DNA from: Treponema sp.
Lineage (GTDB): Bacteria; Spirochaetota; Spirochaetia; Treponematales; Treponemataceae
Assembly: GCA_017381365.1 (NCBI GenBank)
Contig: JAFOCI010000015.1
Location: forward strand, 1 to 64,000
Length of the DNA stretch: 64,000 nucleotides
Direction of reading: 5' to 3'
Shown here: piece by piece, positions 34,741 through 44,627 of the stretch
Numbering within the stretch: the first letter of the stretch is position 1
How the letters are laid out: the number at the start of each line of letters is the position of its first letter
Program-made: the position numbers and the translations under genes
Notes under the pieces: model-generated
Told to the model about the DNA's origin: nothing
Seen by the model: the letters and a program-made list of their open reading frames with translations, nothing else
Databases searched by the model: none

Positions 34741-36099
34741 CTAGCGCTTGTCAATTGGAATGTATTCACGAGGCTCGCAGATGTTCTTGTATGCCGGACG
34801 GAAAATTCGGCCGCCTGCAACAATTTCTTCTATGCGGTGAGCTGACCAGCCGACAATTCGGGAAATAGCAAAAATCGGAGTAAAAAGTTCCCGGGGAATT
34901 CCCAGCATTGTATAAACAAAACCTGAATACAAGTCAACGTTTGCACAGATCTGCTTGTCTGAATGATGAACATCCATGATAATCTGAGGTGCCAATTCTT
35001 CAACCATGCGGTAAAGATTGTATTCTTCAAGACAGCCTTTTTCGATTGCAAGTGCGCGTGCTTTTTCACGGAGCAAAAGTGCACGAGGGTCGCTGATTGT
35101 GTAAACTGCGTGACCCATACCGTAAATTTTTCCGCTGTGGTCAAAGGCTTCTTTGCGGGCAATTTTGTAAAGATAATCTTTAAGGGCTTTTTCATCAGTC
35201 CAGTCCTTAAGATAAGCCTTGATTTCGTCCATCATTTCTACAACGCGGATGTTTGCACCACCATGACGGCGACCTTTTAGAGAACCAACGGCAGCTGCTA
35301 TTGCAGAATAAGTGTCTGTATCTGCGGATGAAACAACGTGAACTGTCAATGAAGAGTTGTTACCACCACCATGTTCTGCATGAAGAATCAGCGCAAGATC
35401 AAGAGTCTGAGCTTCAAGGAGTGTATACTGTCCGTCCGAGCGAATCAAATACAAAAAGTTTTCTGCTGTTGAAATGCCTGGAATAGGATTATGAATGTAC
35501 ATACTCTGATTCTGGAAATAGCGGCGCAAAGCCTGATAACCGTAAGCAGAAAGTGTTGAAAAACGGGCAATCAGTTCAATACACTGACGCAGAACATTTG
35601 CAACTGAGCGGTCTTCCGGATCAGGGTCATAAGAATAAGAAGCGAGAACTCCGCGGGCAAGCTTGTTCATTATGTCCTGAGAAGGAGCTTTCATAATCAT
35701 GTCTTCTGTAAAGTTTGGAGGAAGCACACGGCACTGACCAATAAAATTGCGGAATTCGTCAAGATCTCGTTTTGTTGGCAGTTCACCAAAAAGCAAAAGA
35801 TACGCGCATTGTTCAAAACAGTAATCGCTGTTTGCTTCTGCGTCACGGATAAGGTCTACAACATCGTAACCGCGGTACAAAAGACGTCCTGGAATCGGAA
35901 TTTTTTCGCCGTTTGGTCCAATATCATAACCAACTACATCACCAATACGAGTAAGACCTACAAGAACACCTGTTCCGTTTGCGTTTCTTAGTCCACGCTT
36001 TACGTCAAACTTCTGGTAGAGGTCTGGATTAATCGGGTCGTTGCGTTCAGCAAGAACGGAAAGTCTTCCAATAAAAAGATTATTTGCACTAGTATCCAT
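34741..36099 (-). CDS. gltA: Citrate synthase
   Basis: 452 aa. Catalytic residues are visible: His in LHAEHGGGNNSS near 239, His in GMGHAVYTISDPRA near 325, and Asp in NVDLYSGFVY near 385. SRIVGWSAHRIEEI is the C-terminal marker. It condenses oxaloacetate and acetyl-CoA. The N-terminal extension of about 60 residues (up to GYDIGPNGEKIPIPGRLLYRG) fits a subgroup found in anaerobes. In a fermentative spirochete it more likely feeds glutamate synthesis than a full TCA cycle. No other TCA genes are near. Confidence 0.94.
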   Translation of the reverse strand: MDTSANNLFIGRLSVLAERNDPINPDLYQKFDVKRGLRNANGTGVLVGLTRIGDVVGYDIGPNGEKIPIPGRLLYRGYDVVDLIRDAEANSDYCFEQCAYLLLFGELPTKRDLDEFRNFIGQCRVLPPNFTEDMIMKAPSQDIMNKLARGVLASYSYDPDPEDRSVANVLRQCIELIARFSTLSAYGYQALRRYFQNQSMYIHNPIPGISTAENFLYLIRSDGQYTLLEAQTLDLALILHAEHGGGNNSSLTVHVVSSADTDTYSAIAAAVGSLKGRRHGGANIRVVEMMDEIKAYLKDWTDEKALKDYLYKIARKEAFDHSGKIYGMGHAVYTISDPRALLLREKARALAIEKGCLEEYNLYRMVEELAPQIIMDVHHSDKQICANVDLYSGFVYTMLGIPRELFTPIFAISRIVGWSAHRIEEIVAGGRIFRPAYKNICEPREYIPIDKR

Positions 36100-36239
36100 A
36101 ATAAAGCGGCCTCCATCAAAAAATTGAATAAAATTGCATATTTATTCAAAAGTTTTTAAAAGTTTTTCATAATTATACAATTTTAAGAAACACGTTTCAA
36201 TATGAATTTGAACATTACGCAAGTCCTACCAGTGAATTT

Positions 36240-38897
36240 TTAATCCGCAGAAATGCAGAAAAAGCCTGCCAGACTTTGCCAGGTAAAAATCTGATTCTGG
36301 GATGCGTTTTCAAGGAGCATCACCAGCTTTTGCAAGTCTGTCTGACCTGCTGCAGAAATCATGGCTCGTCCGTAAGCGCTTGTTTCTGTATCAAACCAGC
36401 GGCGAATTTCTGCCTGGCTTATGCGGCGTTTTTCGCTGATGACCTGAACAACGCTTTTTACCTTAAAGCCTGCACTGCGGAATTTATCGCAGACTGTAAG
36501 TTCATTCCAGCTGAAAAGCGGATTTTCCAGGTTTCCAAAGAATTCCCGTTCTGCGGCTTCCATTCGGTCTAAAATTTGTGCATAAGGTTCTATGCTGGCG
36601 GAACTAAGGATTTGCGAACGAATCAGCTGACTTATGTGCTGGCCGCCACAAGGAATTTTCTGTGAAATTATAAGCCGCCAGCCTTCTGCCAGAGGAGATT
36701 CCGCTTTGTATTCCTTCTGATTTCTGTCTTCGTCGCCCCGCACAGTTTCATTATCATAATTGAACTGCTGTTCTGACGGCTCTGCTTCGTCGCTTTCTCC
36801 GGTAAAGCCAAAGCCTCTTTTTTCTTCCGGAAAAATCATTTCCTTAAAGCTTTCTGCCAGTGCAACAATAGAGTCTTGCGAAACAAATGGATCTCTGAAA
36901 AAAACTCTGTCAAAGATTGCACCTTTGAACTGGAATTTGTAGATTAAATCCCTGAAATTCTTTGGCATCATAAAATCGGCGGCTGAACTTTCCGGTCTGA
37001 ATTGCAAAATCGGTTTATCCAGATCGCCTAAAGTGCGGCAATACTGCTCAAGAATCTGCATTCCTTTTTCGCTGCGGCACAAGCCACAGGTTACTCCTTC
37101 CGGGGTTTTGCGGCATACTTCCCAAAGCAAAAGACCATCATCTGCGTTCCACACAAGACTTCTGTGATGACGTAAAAGTTCCGCCATTGAAATCATTGTA
37201 TCGCGGATGTTCAGAAGAACTTCTGCTCTGTTTGAATCAAGACGGTTACGCCATTGCCTGTCTGCTTTATCAAGAGCTGTTTCCCTTGCCCCATCCACAG
37301 GACTGAACGTAAGGTTTTCGCCTGGTCCTTCAGTTTTAAAATGATCTGCAACCCACCATTCGTTCAAAGGATTTGCTCCAAATTCACTTTTTCCTTCTGA
37401 TGGCATAGCGCAGCTTTTTGCTGTAGCCGAACGTTCTGCTTCGCCCATGACTTTTAAATCATCAAGAATGTTGCGGCTGCCAGTAACAGCTGCTCCATTC
37501 AAATCTTCCGGCTGATTCTGCTTTTCAAGAATTGCTGCAATCTGCAGTTCACGGCGGCTCAAAACTCCCTGGCGGATTTCTTTTTCATAGCCCTGAGTAC
37601 TTGGAGTGTAAAAAACGCGGCCCATCAATGTATCTGGCAAATACTGCTGGGCAACCCAGTGATCGCGATACGCATGAGGATACAGATATCCTGAACCGTG
37701 ACCAAAGCCTTCTGCATCCCGACTGGAATCCCTAAGGTGGTTTGGCACCTCTGCATTTTCTTTTTCAACTGCAGAAAGTGCATCAAAAAATGCCATGCTG
37801 GAATTAGATTTTGGCGCAGTAGACAAATACAATGCCGCATGAGCAAGAAAATATCGTCCTTCAGGAAGTCCCACCCTGTCAAACGCCCTGGCACAGCTTT
37901 CCACCACAGAAATTGCGTTTGGATCTGCAAGTCCTGTATCTTCACAGGCGGAAATCAACATTCTTCTGAAAATAAAATGGGGATCTTCACCTGCACTTAC
38001 CATGCGTGCAAGCCAGTAACATGCCGCATCAGGATCTCTGCCCCGCAAGGATTTTATAAATGCGCTTATAATGTCGTAATGGTAGTCACCATCTCTATCA
38101 TAAAGCACAACCTTCTTCTGAATTGACTCTTCTGCTGCCTCTTTAGAAACATAGATAGTTGAACCGTATGCAGGAACAGGGACTTGTGCTTCAGGATCCC
38201 ATTTTTCTGGTGTAGTTTCTACTGCAAGCTCAAGTGCATTTAAAAGGGAGCGGGCATCACCATTTGCAGTTTCCACAAGATGTTCAAGAGCGCCCTCTTC
38301 AAATTCAATGTGCCAGCGGCCATATCCACGCTCTTTATCTTCAATTGCCATTTGGGCAGCATTCATCAAATCATTGTAAGTAAGCGGTTTTAACTGAAAA
38401 ACCCGGGAACGGCTAACAAGAGCTTTATTTACTTCAAAAAATGGATTTTCAGTTGTTGCCCCAATAAGAATTATTGTTCCGTTTTCTACCCAGGGCAAAA
38501 GGGCATCCTGCTGGCTTTTATTCCAGCGGTGAACTTCGTCTACAAACAGAATTGTGCGACGACTATAAAGATTAAAATAATCCTCCGCGTTCTTGATGGA
38601 TTCTCGTATATCAGCGACACCTGTAAGAACTGCATTAAGAGTAATGAAATTAGATTTTGTGTGATTTGCAATTACACGAGCCAGGGTTGTCTTACCGCTT
38701 CCTGGCGGTCCATAAAAAATTACGGACGTAAGCTGATCTGCAGCAATTGCCCGCCGCAAAAGCCTGCCCTTTCCTACGATGTGATCCTGTCCAATATATT
38801 CATCAAGATTCCTAGGTCTCATTCTGGCTGCCAGCGGTTCTCTAAGACTGCGTGCCATGCTGAACAGGGAATCTTTCTCATTATCTTTCATAGCCAT
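36240..38897 (-). CDS. rarA: RarA (MgsA) AAA ATPase fused to a C-terminal methyltransferase-like domain
   Basis: 885 aa, twice the size of RarA. Residues 1 to about 440 are RarA: Walker [10 protein letters not shown] near 63, Walker [15 protein letters not shown] near 118, sensor GATTENPFF near 150, and the C-terminal tetramerisation part ending in [14 protein letters not shown] near 430. It acts at stalled replication forks. The remaining 440 residues include [20 protein letters not shown] near 590, which looks like a degraded SAM-binding motif I, and later [11 protein letters not shown] and [11 protein letters not shown]. Fusions of RarA with an unknown domain are known in some other bacteria. 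The ATG is 6 nt from an extended -10 box; an ATG at 38891 is an alternative. Confidence 0.92.
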   Translation of the reverse strand: MAMKDNEKDSLFSMARSLREPLAARMRPRNLDEYIGQDHIVGKGRLLRRAIAADQLTSVIFYGPPGSGKTTLARVIANHTKSNFITLNAVLTGVADIRESIKNAEDYFNLYSRRTILFVDEVHRWNKSQQDALLPWVENGTIILIGATTENPFFEVNKALVSRSRVFQLKPLTYNDLMNAAQMAIEDKERGYGRWHIEFEEGALEHLVETANGDARSLLNALELAVETTPEKWDPEAQVPVPAYGSTIYVSKEAAEESIQKKVVLYDRDGDYHYDIISAFIKSLRGRDPDAACYWLARMVSAGEDPHFIFRRMLISACEDTGLADPNAISVVESCARAFDRVGLPEGRYFLAHAALYLSTAPKSNSSMAFFDALSAVEKENAEVPNHLRDSSRDAEGFGHGSGYLYPHAYRDHWVAQQYLPDTLMGRVFYTPSTQGYEKEIRQGVLSRRELQIAAILEKQNQPEDLNGAAVTGSRNILDDLKVMGEAERSATAKSCAMPSEGKSEFGANPLNEWWVADHFKTEGPGENLTFSPVDGARETALDKADRQWRNRLDSNRAEVLLNIRDTMISMAELLRHHRSLVWNADDGLLLWEVCRKTPEGVTCGLCRSEKGMQILEQYCRTLGDLDKPILQFRPESSAADFMMPKNFRDLIYKFQFKGAIFDRVFFRDPFVSQDSIVALAESFKEMIFPEEKRGFGFTGESDEAEPSEQQFNYDNETVRGDEDRNQKEYKAESPLAEGWRLIISQKIPCGGQHISQLIRSQILSSASIEPYAQILDRMEAAEREFFGNLENPLFSWNELTVCDKFRSAGFKVKSVVQVISEKRRISQAEIRRWFDTETSAYGRAMISAAGQTDLQKLVMLLENASQNQIFTWQSLAGFFCISAD

Positions 38898-38903
38898 AAT
38901 CGT

Positions 38904-38909
38904 ATTATA
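38904..38909 (-). promoter_or_regulatory. Extended -10 box, leaderless start of rarA fusion
   Basis: Minus strand TGATATAAT then ACGATT then ATG. The gap is 6 nt to the first ATG, 12 nt to the second. No ribosome binding site. Confidence 0.5.
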
Positions 38910-39021
38910 TCATATTCAGTAGCTTTTGGCGCATGCCAGTAAAAAAATCAAAAGATTTCCACTGTTTTTGAAAACCTCGTTCTAGCTGGAAGTAAAATCA
39001 ATTTTATACAATGCAAAACAA

Positions 39022-39049
39022 TTGGCATTTTTCATATTTCTACTATATT
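39022..39049 (+). promoter_or_regulatory. Leaderless promoter with GTG start
   Basis: TTGGCA (39022-39027), 16 bp, TATATT (39044-39049), 8 nt, GTG at 39058. The in-frame TTG at 39022 that could be read as a start codon is the -35 box. Confidence 0.5.
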
Positions 39050-39057
39050 ATTATAGT

Positions 39058-39831
39058 GTGAAACGCCCCTGGTACAAAATAATCGATTTTTACAGACTTA
39101 CAGGTCTTACACTTTTATGGATTTCCTCCTGGCTCTTTATGCTGCCGTCAAAAGCAAACATACAGACGCCATTCTTTAACAATATATGGGGAGAACTATT
39201 AACCGTTCTTGGCATTTCAAAAAACCAGACAATAGCAGCCCAGCAAACCCCAGACTTAATCAGCGGACTGATTGCACTACTAGTAATCACAATCCTCCAG
39301 ATAAGGGGCATTTTATCCGTAACTATTCCAAAATCAGAAAAAACAGAAAAAGAAAATCCTGGACTTTACACAGCAATGAATATTTTCAGCATCATCGTTC
39401 ACACACTGTTCTTTACAATGCTGGTTAAGATTTTCGTTTTCCCAAACAACGGAACTTCCACAATTCTACAAAACCTGCAGGCAAATATTGCAGTCACAAT
39501 TTTCACAGCCATTACAATCGCAGGAATGATTTTTGGAGTCCAATCAATTGCCAAAATTCTTATGATTCTTTTTGTACTAGTTTCCATGTTCAAGAATATA
39601 AATTTTGTAAACAGTACTCTTGGTCCCTGGGGATTTGTAGCAATGATAACAGCAACCTGCGGCTTTTATCTTGAATTTTGCTTTGATAGTTTTAATCGTC
39701 ACAATCTGCTGCTAGATTTGAACTTTTTTCTTGGAAAATATAACAATCTTCAGCTTATGGCTCAGGAAGAATTTTCAGAGCTAAAAAAATTGAAAGATTC
39801 AAAAGAACTTGTAGAGCGAGGCAATAAATGA
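39058..39831 (+). CDS. Multi-pass membrane protein, unknown
   Basis: 257 aa from the GTG. About six hydrophobic segments (near 13-32, 56-76, 95-118, 132-155, 158-178, 185-205), then a charged cytoplasmic tail with a short coiled coil (EEFSELKKLKDSKELVERG). No family recognised. It is the first of three genes, overlapping the next by 4 bp (ATGA) and followed by a NAGPA-type lipoprotein, so a role in the envelope is likely but not shown. Confidence 0.7.
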   Translation: MKRPWYKIIDFYRLTGLTLLWISSWLFMLPSKANIQTPFFNNIWGELLTVLGISKNQTIAAQQTPDLISGLIALLVITILQIRGILSVTIPKSEKTEKENPGLYTAMNIFSIIVHTLFFTMLVKIFVFPNNGTSTILQNLQANIAVTIFTAITIAGMIFGVQSIAKILMILFVLVSMFKNINFVNSTLGPWGFVAMITATCGFYLEFCFDSFNRHNLLLDLNFFLGKYNNLQLMAQEEFSELKKLKDSKELVERGNK

Positions 39832-40460
39832 CAAAGCGTTCTGCTATAATTTTCCTTTCAATTCTGATTTTTTTCGCAATTTTAACACCTGCACTGGTTA
39901 TCATTCAGACAACAAGGATTAACTCCGGATGGCATGAAATTCTTTGGGGAACATCAGAAAACCATGTTCAGGAATGGATAAAAAAGAACAATAACCGTTA
40001 CAGTTACAACAGATGTAATTTCAGTCATTTTGGCGTTACCTGCTATAAATTAAGCTGGAAAGAAAACGAAACTTCTCCATTTGACTACATTGAATTTCAA
40101 TTCCGAGATAATAAATTATGCGCCGTCATAGAAACAGAGCGTAAAAAGAACTTTGACCCCGCTATTTCCAGAAAACTGGGAAAGCCAAAAAACGGTACAG
40201 ATCTTTCCGTCGATTATTTGCGGGAAAAAGGAATCCGCTATAAAATTTCTGACAGAGTTTTTTATTATGAACCCATACAAAAATTAAGTTCCACAAAACT
40301 CAGATATGCCGTACAAAGATACATAAGAACTAACCTGAATGATGTTTCCAAACCAGACGAAATTACGGAATATCAGCTTACAACCGGATACTACCAGCCA
40401 GATTATTTTGAAGAAATAAAAGACAATACGGAAGATTTTCCAACATTCAGATTTTTCTGA
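39828..40460 (+). CDS. Membrane-anchored protein of unknown function
   Basis: 210 aa. An N-terminal hydrophobic segment (AIIFLSILIFFAILTPALVII) and then an exported domain. WHEILWGTSENHVQEWIKKN looks like the short repeat found in several small spirochete exported proteins whose first motif is W-G-x-s-x-x-x-V; a similar opening (GGVELGMTFEQVKKAL) is in the 44091 protein. Not recognised beyond that. Translationally coupled to the upstream membrane protein. Confidence 0.7.
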   Translation: MTKRSAIIFLSILIFFAILTPALVIIQTTRINSGWHEILWGTSENHVQEWIKKNNNRYSYNRCNFSHFGVTCYKLSWKENETSPFDYIEFQFRDNKLCAVIETERKKNFDPAISRKLGKPKNGTDLSVDYLREKGIRYKISDRVFYYEPIQKLSSTKLRYAVQRYIRTNLNDVSKPDEITEYQLTTGYYQPDYFEEIKDNTEDFPTFRFF

Positions 40461-40475
40461 CATAATTAATCAACG

Positions 40476-41285
40476 ATGAATTTTAAAAGATTTTTTCTGC
40501 TGCCATGTACAGCAATATTTGCATTTTTCTTCTCTTCCTGTGTTTCTCTGCAAAAAAACACTTCATATCTGCCACCCGAACTGGAATCAGAAAATCCTGT
40601 TATCTGGAGGCAGATTGCACCAGATGTGCAGCAGTACGACTATAAATCTGGAAAAATTGATTATCATATTGTAAAAATCGATTTGAACACAAAATGGCAG
40701 ATTGATTCATATCCTAGATCCAGTGAGTGGGTAAAACCTGAATCAGTAAAAAAATTTGCAAAAAAAAACGATTCCATCGTAGCAATAAACACAACTCCTT
40801 TTATCTCCCGCTCCAAACTGCCTTTTTCAAAACTAAAACCAATTGGCATTTGTCGTGAAAATTACACTGAATATTCAGAAATTAAATCTAAATATTGTGC
40901 AATTGCATTCTTTATAGAAGAAAATGGAACTTTACGGGCAGAAATCTTTGACAGTCAGTCTGAACTATCAGATAAAAATCCTGTTCATGCCTTTGGCGGC
41001 TTTTTTACAATCTACCGCAATGGTAAATTCTACGACTTCAAAGAAATAAAGGATGTTCGCAGTGCAGCAGCTGTTTCTGACAATGGAAAAACCTTGTATC
41101 TTTTTGTGGGAAAAAAACTCTCATATCATGACTGTGCAAAAATTTTTGCAAATCTAAATGTTGAATCTGCAATGGAATTCGACGGCGGGTCTTCCTCTCA
41201 GATGACTATAAACAAAAAAAACGTATTTTATAACATTCCGTTACGTAAAGTAGCTGCGATTTTTGGTCTGAAACCTGCAAAATAG
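40476..41285 (+). CDS. Phosphodiester glycosidase (NAGPA) family lipoprotein
   Basis: 269 aa with a lipoprotein signal (AIFAFFFSSC, Cys near 22). The family pattern is present: VAINTTPF near 108, AFGGFF near 168, DVRSAAAVS, and the hallmark AMEFDGGSSSQM near 232-243. Members remove GlcNAc from phosphodiester-linked glycans; in bacteria they are often exopolysaccharide- or cell-wall-associated. Substrate unknown. It lies 15 bp after the preceding gene but has a possible own promoter with TTCCAA-17-CATAAT. Confidence 0.87.
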   Translation: MNFKRFFLLPCTAIFAFFFSSCVSLQKNTSYLPPELESENPVIWRQIAPDVQQYDYKSGKIDYHIVKIDLNTKWQIDSYPRSSEWVKPESVKKFAKKNDSIVAINTTPFISRSKLPFSKLKPIGICRENYTEYSEIKSKYCAIAFFIEENGTLRAEIFDSQSELSDKNPVHAFGGFFTIYRNGKFYDFKEIKDVRSAAAVSDNGKTLYLFVGKKLSYHDCAKIFANLNVESAMEFDGGSSSQMTINKKNVFYNIPLRKVAAIFGLKPAK

Positions 41286-41351
41286 AAACTTTCAAAATAA
41301 TGAAATAATTAAATTGACGAATACTACCTTAAAGGATAAAATTAAAAAATC

Positions 41352-42455
41352 ATGATGTCGATTGCAACAAACCAGCTTATCAATGAATACTACAACCGTT
41401 ATAGGGAAAACGAGCTGGTCTTCACAAAGGATATAATGCGCACACTTCGCATTGATCCCCGCCAGATTTATGTAAAATGTGCGGGTTCTCAATGGCCTTG
41501 TATCATTAACTCTACCTCATTCCAGCAGGCTAAGATTATTGTCGGAACTGCAGGTGGGGCGTTTACAACCATCACAAAAAAAGATGCTCCGCCTGTCAGC
41601 TTACGTTATGGTTTTACAGAGCCTGATGGTTCGCCTCTTGTTTTCTTTGTAACTTGCCGGGTAACAGACGTTACTCCATACATGAATTCTCATGATCTGG
41701 CTGTTATTACTCTGTCTTTTACACAACGTCCGCCGGATGACCTTATTTATAAACTCGGAACACTTCTTGCTGCAGACGACAATTTCACTCATCGAAAAGA
41801 AGACAGAATCGTAATCAACGCAGATACAAAACGTGCGTTAGGAATTGATAAAAAAGAAACTATCATTTACATTCAAAATATTCCTCGAAGGTGTATTCTC
41901 TGGAATCTTTCATTCTCTGGTGTAAAAGTAGTTCTTATGGGTATTCCAAAATTCCTTCAGAACAAAGATTGTGTTACACGTTTCATGTTCTCTGATCCAG
42001 ACCAAGTTGTAGATGTAAAAGGAACTATCGTAACTTCTGAGCCGGTGGAAAACCGTCAGGATCTGGCAGCAGTTGGAATCAAATTTGATGAAAATCAAGT
42101 TCCACTGTCATATAAAATCCGCATTAACGAGTACCTTTCCACAACAAGAAAGAAAATGCTTGATGTTGCGGCAGCTAATACAATCAAAAAAGTTGATCCT
42201 ATTGAAGCTACTCGCAAAGTGCGCAAGGATCCAGATGCAGAACAGACTGACGAAAAATCAAAACCTGCAGAAGAACAGCAGGCAGCGCAATCAGCTGATA
42301 CAGCAGAAGCAGCTGCAGCCAGCAATGCAACTGCAGAAAATGCACAACCACAGACAGCAGGAAATACTGCAGAAACTGCTGCAACAGCAGAAAACGCTGC
42401 ATCTGAATCAACTGCTTCACCAGTTCAGACTGAACAGCCAGCACAAAATTCTTAA
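41352..42455 (+). CDS. PilZ domain protein (c-di-GMP effector) with alanine/glutamine-rich tail
   Basis: 367 aa. The PilZ motif is complete: RKEDR (RxxxR, near residue 156) and NLSFSG (N-x-S-x-x-G, near 188). The N-terminal 145 residues form a second beta domain typical of spirochete PilZ proteins. The C-terminal 90 residues are low-complexity Ala/Glu/Gln/Thr with near-repeats of ENA and TAE, probably disordered. It likely reads cyclic di-GMP to alter motility or surface functions. No signal peptide. The next gene, a TPR protein, follows after 23 bp and is a probable partner. Confidence 0.85.
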   Translation: MMSIATNQLINEYYNRYRENELVFTKDIMRTLRIDPRQIYVKCAGSQWPCIINSTSFQQAKIIVGTAGGAFTTITKKDAPPVSLRYGFTEPDGSPLVFFVTCRVTDVTPYMNSHDLAVITLSFTQRPPDDLIYKLGTLLAADDNFTHRKEDRIVINADTKRALGIDKKETIIYIQNIPRRCILWNLSFSGVKVVLMGIPKFLQNKDCVTRFMFSDPDQVVDVKGTIVTSEPVENRQDLAAVGIKFDENQVPLSYKIRINEYLSTTRKKMLDVAAANTIKKVDPIEATRKVRKDPDAEQTDEKSKPAEEQQAAQSADTAEAAAASNATAENAQPQTAGNTAETAATAENAASESTASPVQTEQPAQNS

Positions 42456-42478
42456 TATTAAAGGACATCAGAAATTTT

Positions 42479-43630
42479 ATGAATCCAGCAAGTCCACTAG
42501 AAACTATATACTTTATTAATTTGCCAGAAAACTATAAATTTTCTGATGCTGCCATGAAAATAGACACTTCTGTTCCTCTTCCTGTACAGAAAAAAACAGA
42601 AGGCGACCCAAATGATTTTGACATGAACGATATTCAGCCTGAACAGGTTCTGGCTGGTATTCTTACAGTGCTTGCCTACGACAAGCACAATGAACACCTT
42701 GAATATTACCGTTCAATCATCATGCAGGCTAAGCCTAATATCAAGAAAGAATTAACAGAAGCCGCAATCATAAAAACAAAAAACGAAGACTGGGATTTTG
42801 CAGAAGAACTTTTCCTTACATTAAAAGGAATTGACCCTGAAGACAAAGCCATTACTCTTAATTTTGCGCTGTTCCTTGATCAGAGGGCAGAAAGTTACCG
42901 TCGTTCTGGTCTTCACGATGATGCAGATGCTTACGACAATGACGCTCTTGAATATTACAAGGATGCAATGAACGCAGAACCTGCAATTCCAGATGCTTTC
43001 TTCAATGCAGGTTTCTTCTATCTTAAACAGCACGATTACCACGAAGCAAAAGGCGCTTTTGAAACATACCTTGCCCTTACCTGTGATGCAAAAGATGAAG
43101 ACATGGACGAAAATGCCCGGTACCGTCAGGAACGGGCTCAGGAAATCGTAAACAAAATTTCCAATGAAAACATGGACGATGCAGCATTCGCTCAGGCCTA
43201 CAGACTTATCTCTACAGGAAAAGAAGAAGAAGGTCTTGATAAAATCCGTAAATTCCTTATGAATAACCAAAAAGTATGGAACGCATGGTTTTTGCTTGGC
43301 TGGGGATTGCGAAAGCTTCGCCGCTATGAAGACGCAATGAATGCGTTCAATCAGGCAATTTCATGTGGTGGTGACCAGAATTCTGACACTTACAACGAGC
43401 TTGCAATCTGCCACATGGAACTTAACAATATTCCAGAAGCAAAAAAATCACTGATGAAAGCACTTTCAATTTCTCCAGAAGATACAAAAATAATTTCAAA
43501 TCTTGGATTTTTAAATCTCAAGGAAGGAAATAAACAGGAAGCTCAAAAGTATTTTACTGCCGTCTTGGAATTTAATCCAAACGATCAGATTGCAGTTACT
43601 GAACTTGCAAAACTTGAAACTGCCGGCTAA
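42479..43630 (+). CDS. TPR-repeat protein, cytoplasmic
   Basis: 383 aa, no signal peptide. Several TPR units are clear: DWDFAEELFLTLKGIDPEDKA near 103, AFFNAGFFYLKQHDYHEAKGAF near 178, AWFLLGWGLRKLRRYEDAMNAF near 265, and the last two near 300-370 (NEIPEAKKSLMKAL-type and GNKQEAQKYFTAVLEFNP). Protein-protein scaffold, sitting in an apparent two-gene operon with the PilZ protein. Convergent with the DUF192 gene (8 bp apart). Confidence 0.87.
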   Translation: MNPASPLETIYFINLPENYKFSDAAMKIDTSVPLPVQKKTEGDPNDFDMNDIQPEQVLAGILTVLAYDKHNEHLEYYRSIIMQAKPNIKKELTEAAIIKTKNEDWDFAEELFLTLKGIDPEDKAITLNFALFLDQRAESYRRSGLHDDADAYDNDALEYYKDAMNAEPAIPDAFFNAGFFYLKQHDYHEAKGAFETYLALTCDAKDEDMDENARYRQERAQEIVNKISNENMDDAAFAQAYRLISTGKEEEGLDKIRKFLMNNQKVWNAWFLLGWGLRKLRRYEDAMNAFNQAISCGGDQNSDTYNELAICHMELNNIPEAKKSLMKALSISPEDTKIISNLGFLNLKEGNKQEAQKYFTAVLEFNPNDQIAVTELAKLETAG

Positions 43631-43638
43631 AGTTCTGG

Positions 43639-44094
43639 TCAAAAATCAATTTTAAGCACATCACCTGTCTTGATACCATTTTTCTTATACCAGCCCTGTG
43701 GCACTTCTAATGCGTAACGAACATAGCCAGTGCTTGTTTTACTTGCAGTGCTGAAGGGCTGCATATCAAAAATATCTTTGATTTTGCCGTCTTTTGTGAT
43801 GAACGCAATAGACAAAGGTGTTGGAGTATTTTTCATCCAAAAACTTAAAATCTGGTCGTATTCAAAAATAAAGAGCATTCCTGTTCCGTCTGGAATATTT
43901 TTTCTTTCCATAAAGCCAAAATTGCGGTCTTCTGGTTTTACAGCAAGCTCAGCTTTTACAGACAGCTCTGTTCCATCCGCCTTGCAAAGCGTAAGAGTTT
44001 TCTTCTCAAGATTTGAATTTCTGCAGGAAGCTCCAAGGGCAAAAATACAGAAAATTAACGAAATAATTAAAATTCTTCGGTTAAACATAATCAA
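43639..44094 (-). CDS. DUF192 lipoprotein
   Basis: 151 aa with a lipobox (CIFALGASC, Cys near residue 24). The DUF192 pattern is intact: AVKPEDRNFGFMERKNIPDG, MLFIFEYDQILSFWMKNTPTPLSIAFI (given in part), and the C-terminal ALEVPQGWYKKNGIKTGD. Exported, function unknown throughout the family. It overlaps the upstream gene by 4 bp and is last in the regulator operon. Confidence 0.9.
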   Translation of the reverse strand: MIMFNRRILIISLIFCIFALGASCRNSNLEKKTLTLCKADGTELSVKAELAVKPEDRNFGFMERKNIPDGTGMLFIFEYDQILSFWMKNTPTPLSIAFITKDGKIKDIFDMQPFSTASKTSTGYVRYALEVPQGWYKKNGIKTGDVLKIDF

Positions 44095-44627
44095 AGTCCT
44101 TTTAAAAACATTTCACGGGTCTGTTCAGTTCCAGATGGGCTTACCTTTGATTTATTCTGCAGTTCATCAAATACTTTCTGGTCAACGTACTTTAACGTAA
44201 GCGGACGTTCCAGACTCATAGTTACAGTTTCACTCTGCCAGACTGACTTTTCCGGACTGACAGACTGTGGAGTTCCGTATTTTTTGCATAACGAATCAAA
44301 AATACTGAAATGATCCATTTTTTCCCGATTAATATTGATTGTTATGATATAAAGCTTTTCGTTATAAAACTGAAACCAGCAGCGGTCAAGATATGAAAAA
44401 CCGGCAAATGTTGAAGTATCAGTTTCTATAAGAATGCGGTTTTCTCCTGGCAAAAGAGAAACATCCCGTTCACCACGATAGCCAAAATCAAGATTATCTC
44501 TAAGAGCTTTCTTTACCTGCTCAAAAGTCATTCCCAACTCTACTCCGCCATAACCATTGGGAACAGATTCTGAGAAAGCTATAAACGTAACAAACAGAAA
44601 AATTAGAACTGAAGCTATCTTTTTCAT
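44091..44627 (-). CDS. Periplasmic protein of unknown function
   Basis: 178 aa with a signal peptide (ASVLIFLFVTFIAFS-ES). The mature protein begins GYGGVELGMTFEQVKKAL, a motif seen in many small secreted spirochete proteins, and has the pattern FQFYNEKLYIITININ. No family assigned. Overlaps the regulator gene upstream and the DUF192 gene downstream by 4 bp each (ATGA), so the three are translationally coupled. Confidence 0.8.
   Translation of the reverse strand: MKKIASVLIFLFVTFIAFSESVPNGYGGVELGMTFEQVKKALRDNLDFGYRGERDVSLLPGENRILIETDTSTFAGFSYLDRCWFQFYNEKLYIITININREKMDHFSIFDSLCKKYGTPQSVSPEKSVWQSETVTMSLERPLTLKYVDQKVFDELQNKSKVSPSGTEQTREMFLKGL

Noticed and set aside
37733..43712. Other TGGCAC occurrences as sigma-54 promoters (e.g. 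37737 and 43699)
   Set aside because: They lack TTGC at the required N5 spacing and lie inside or past genes.
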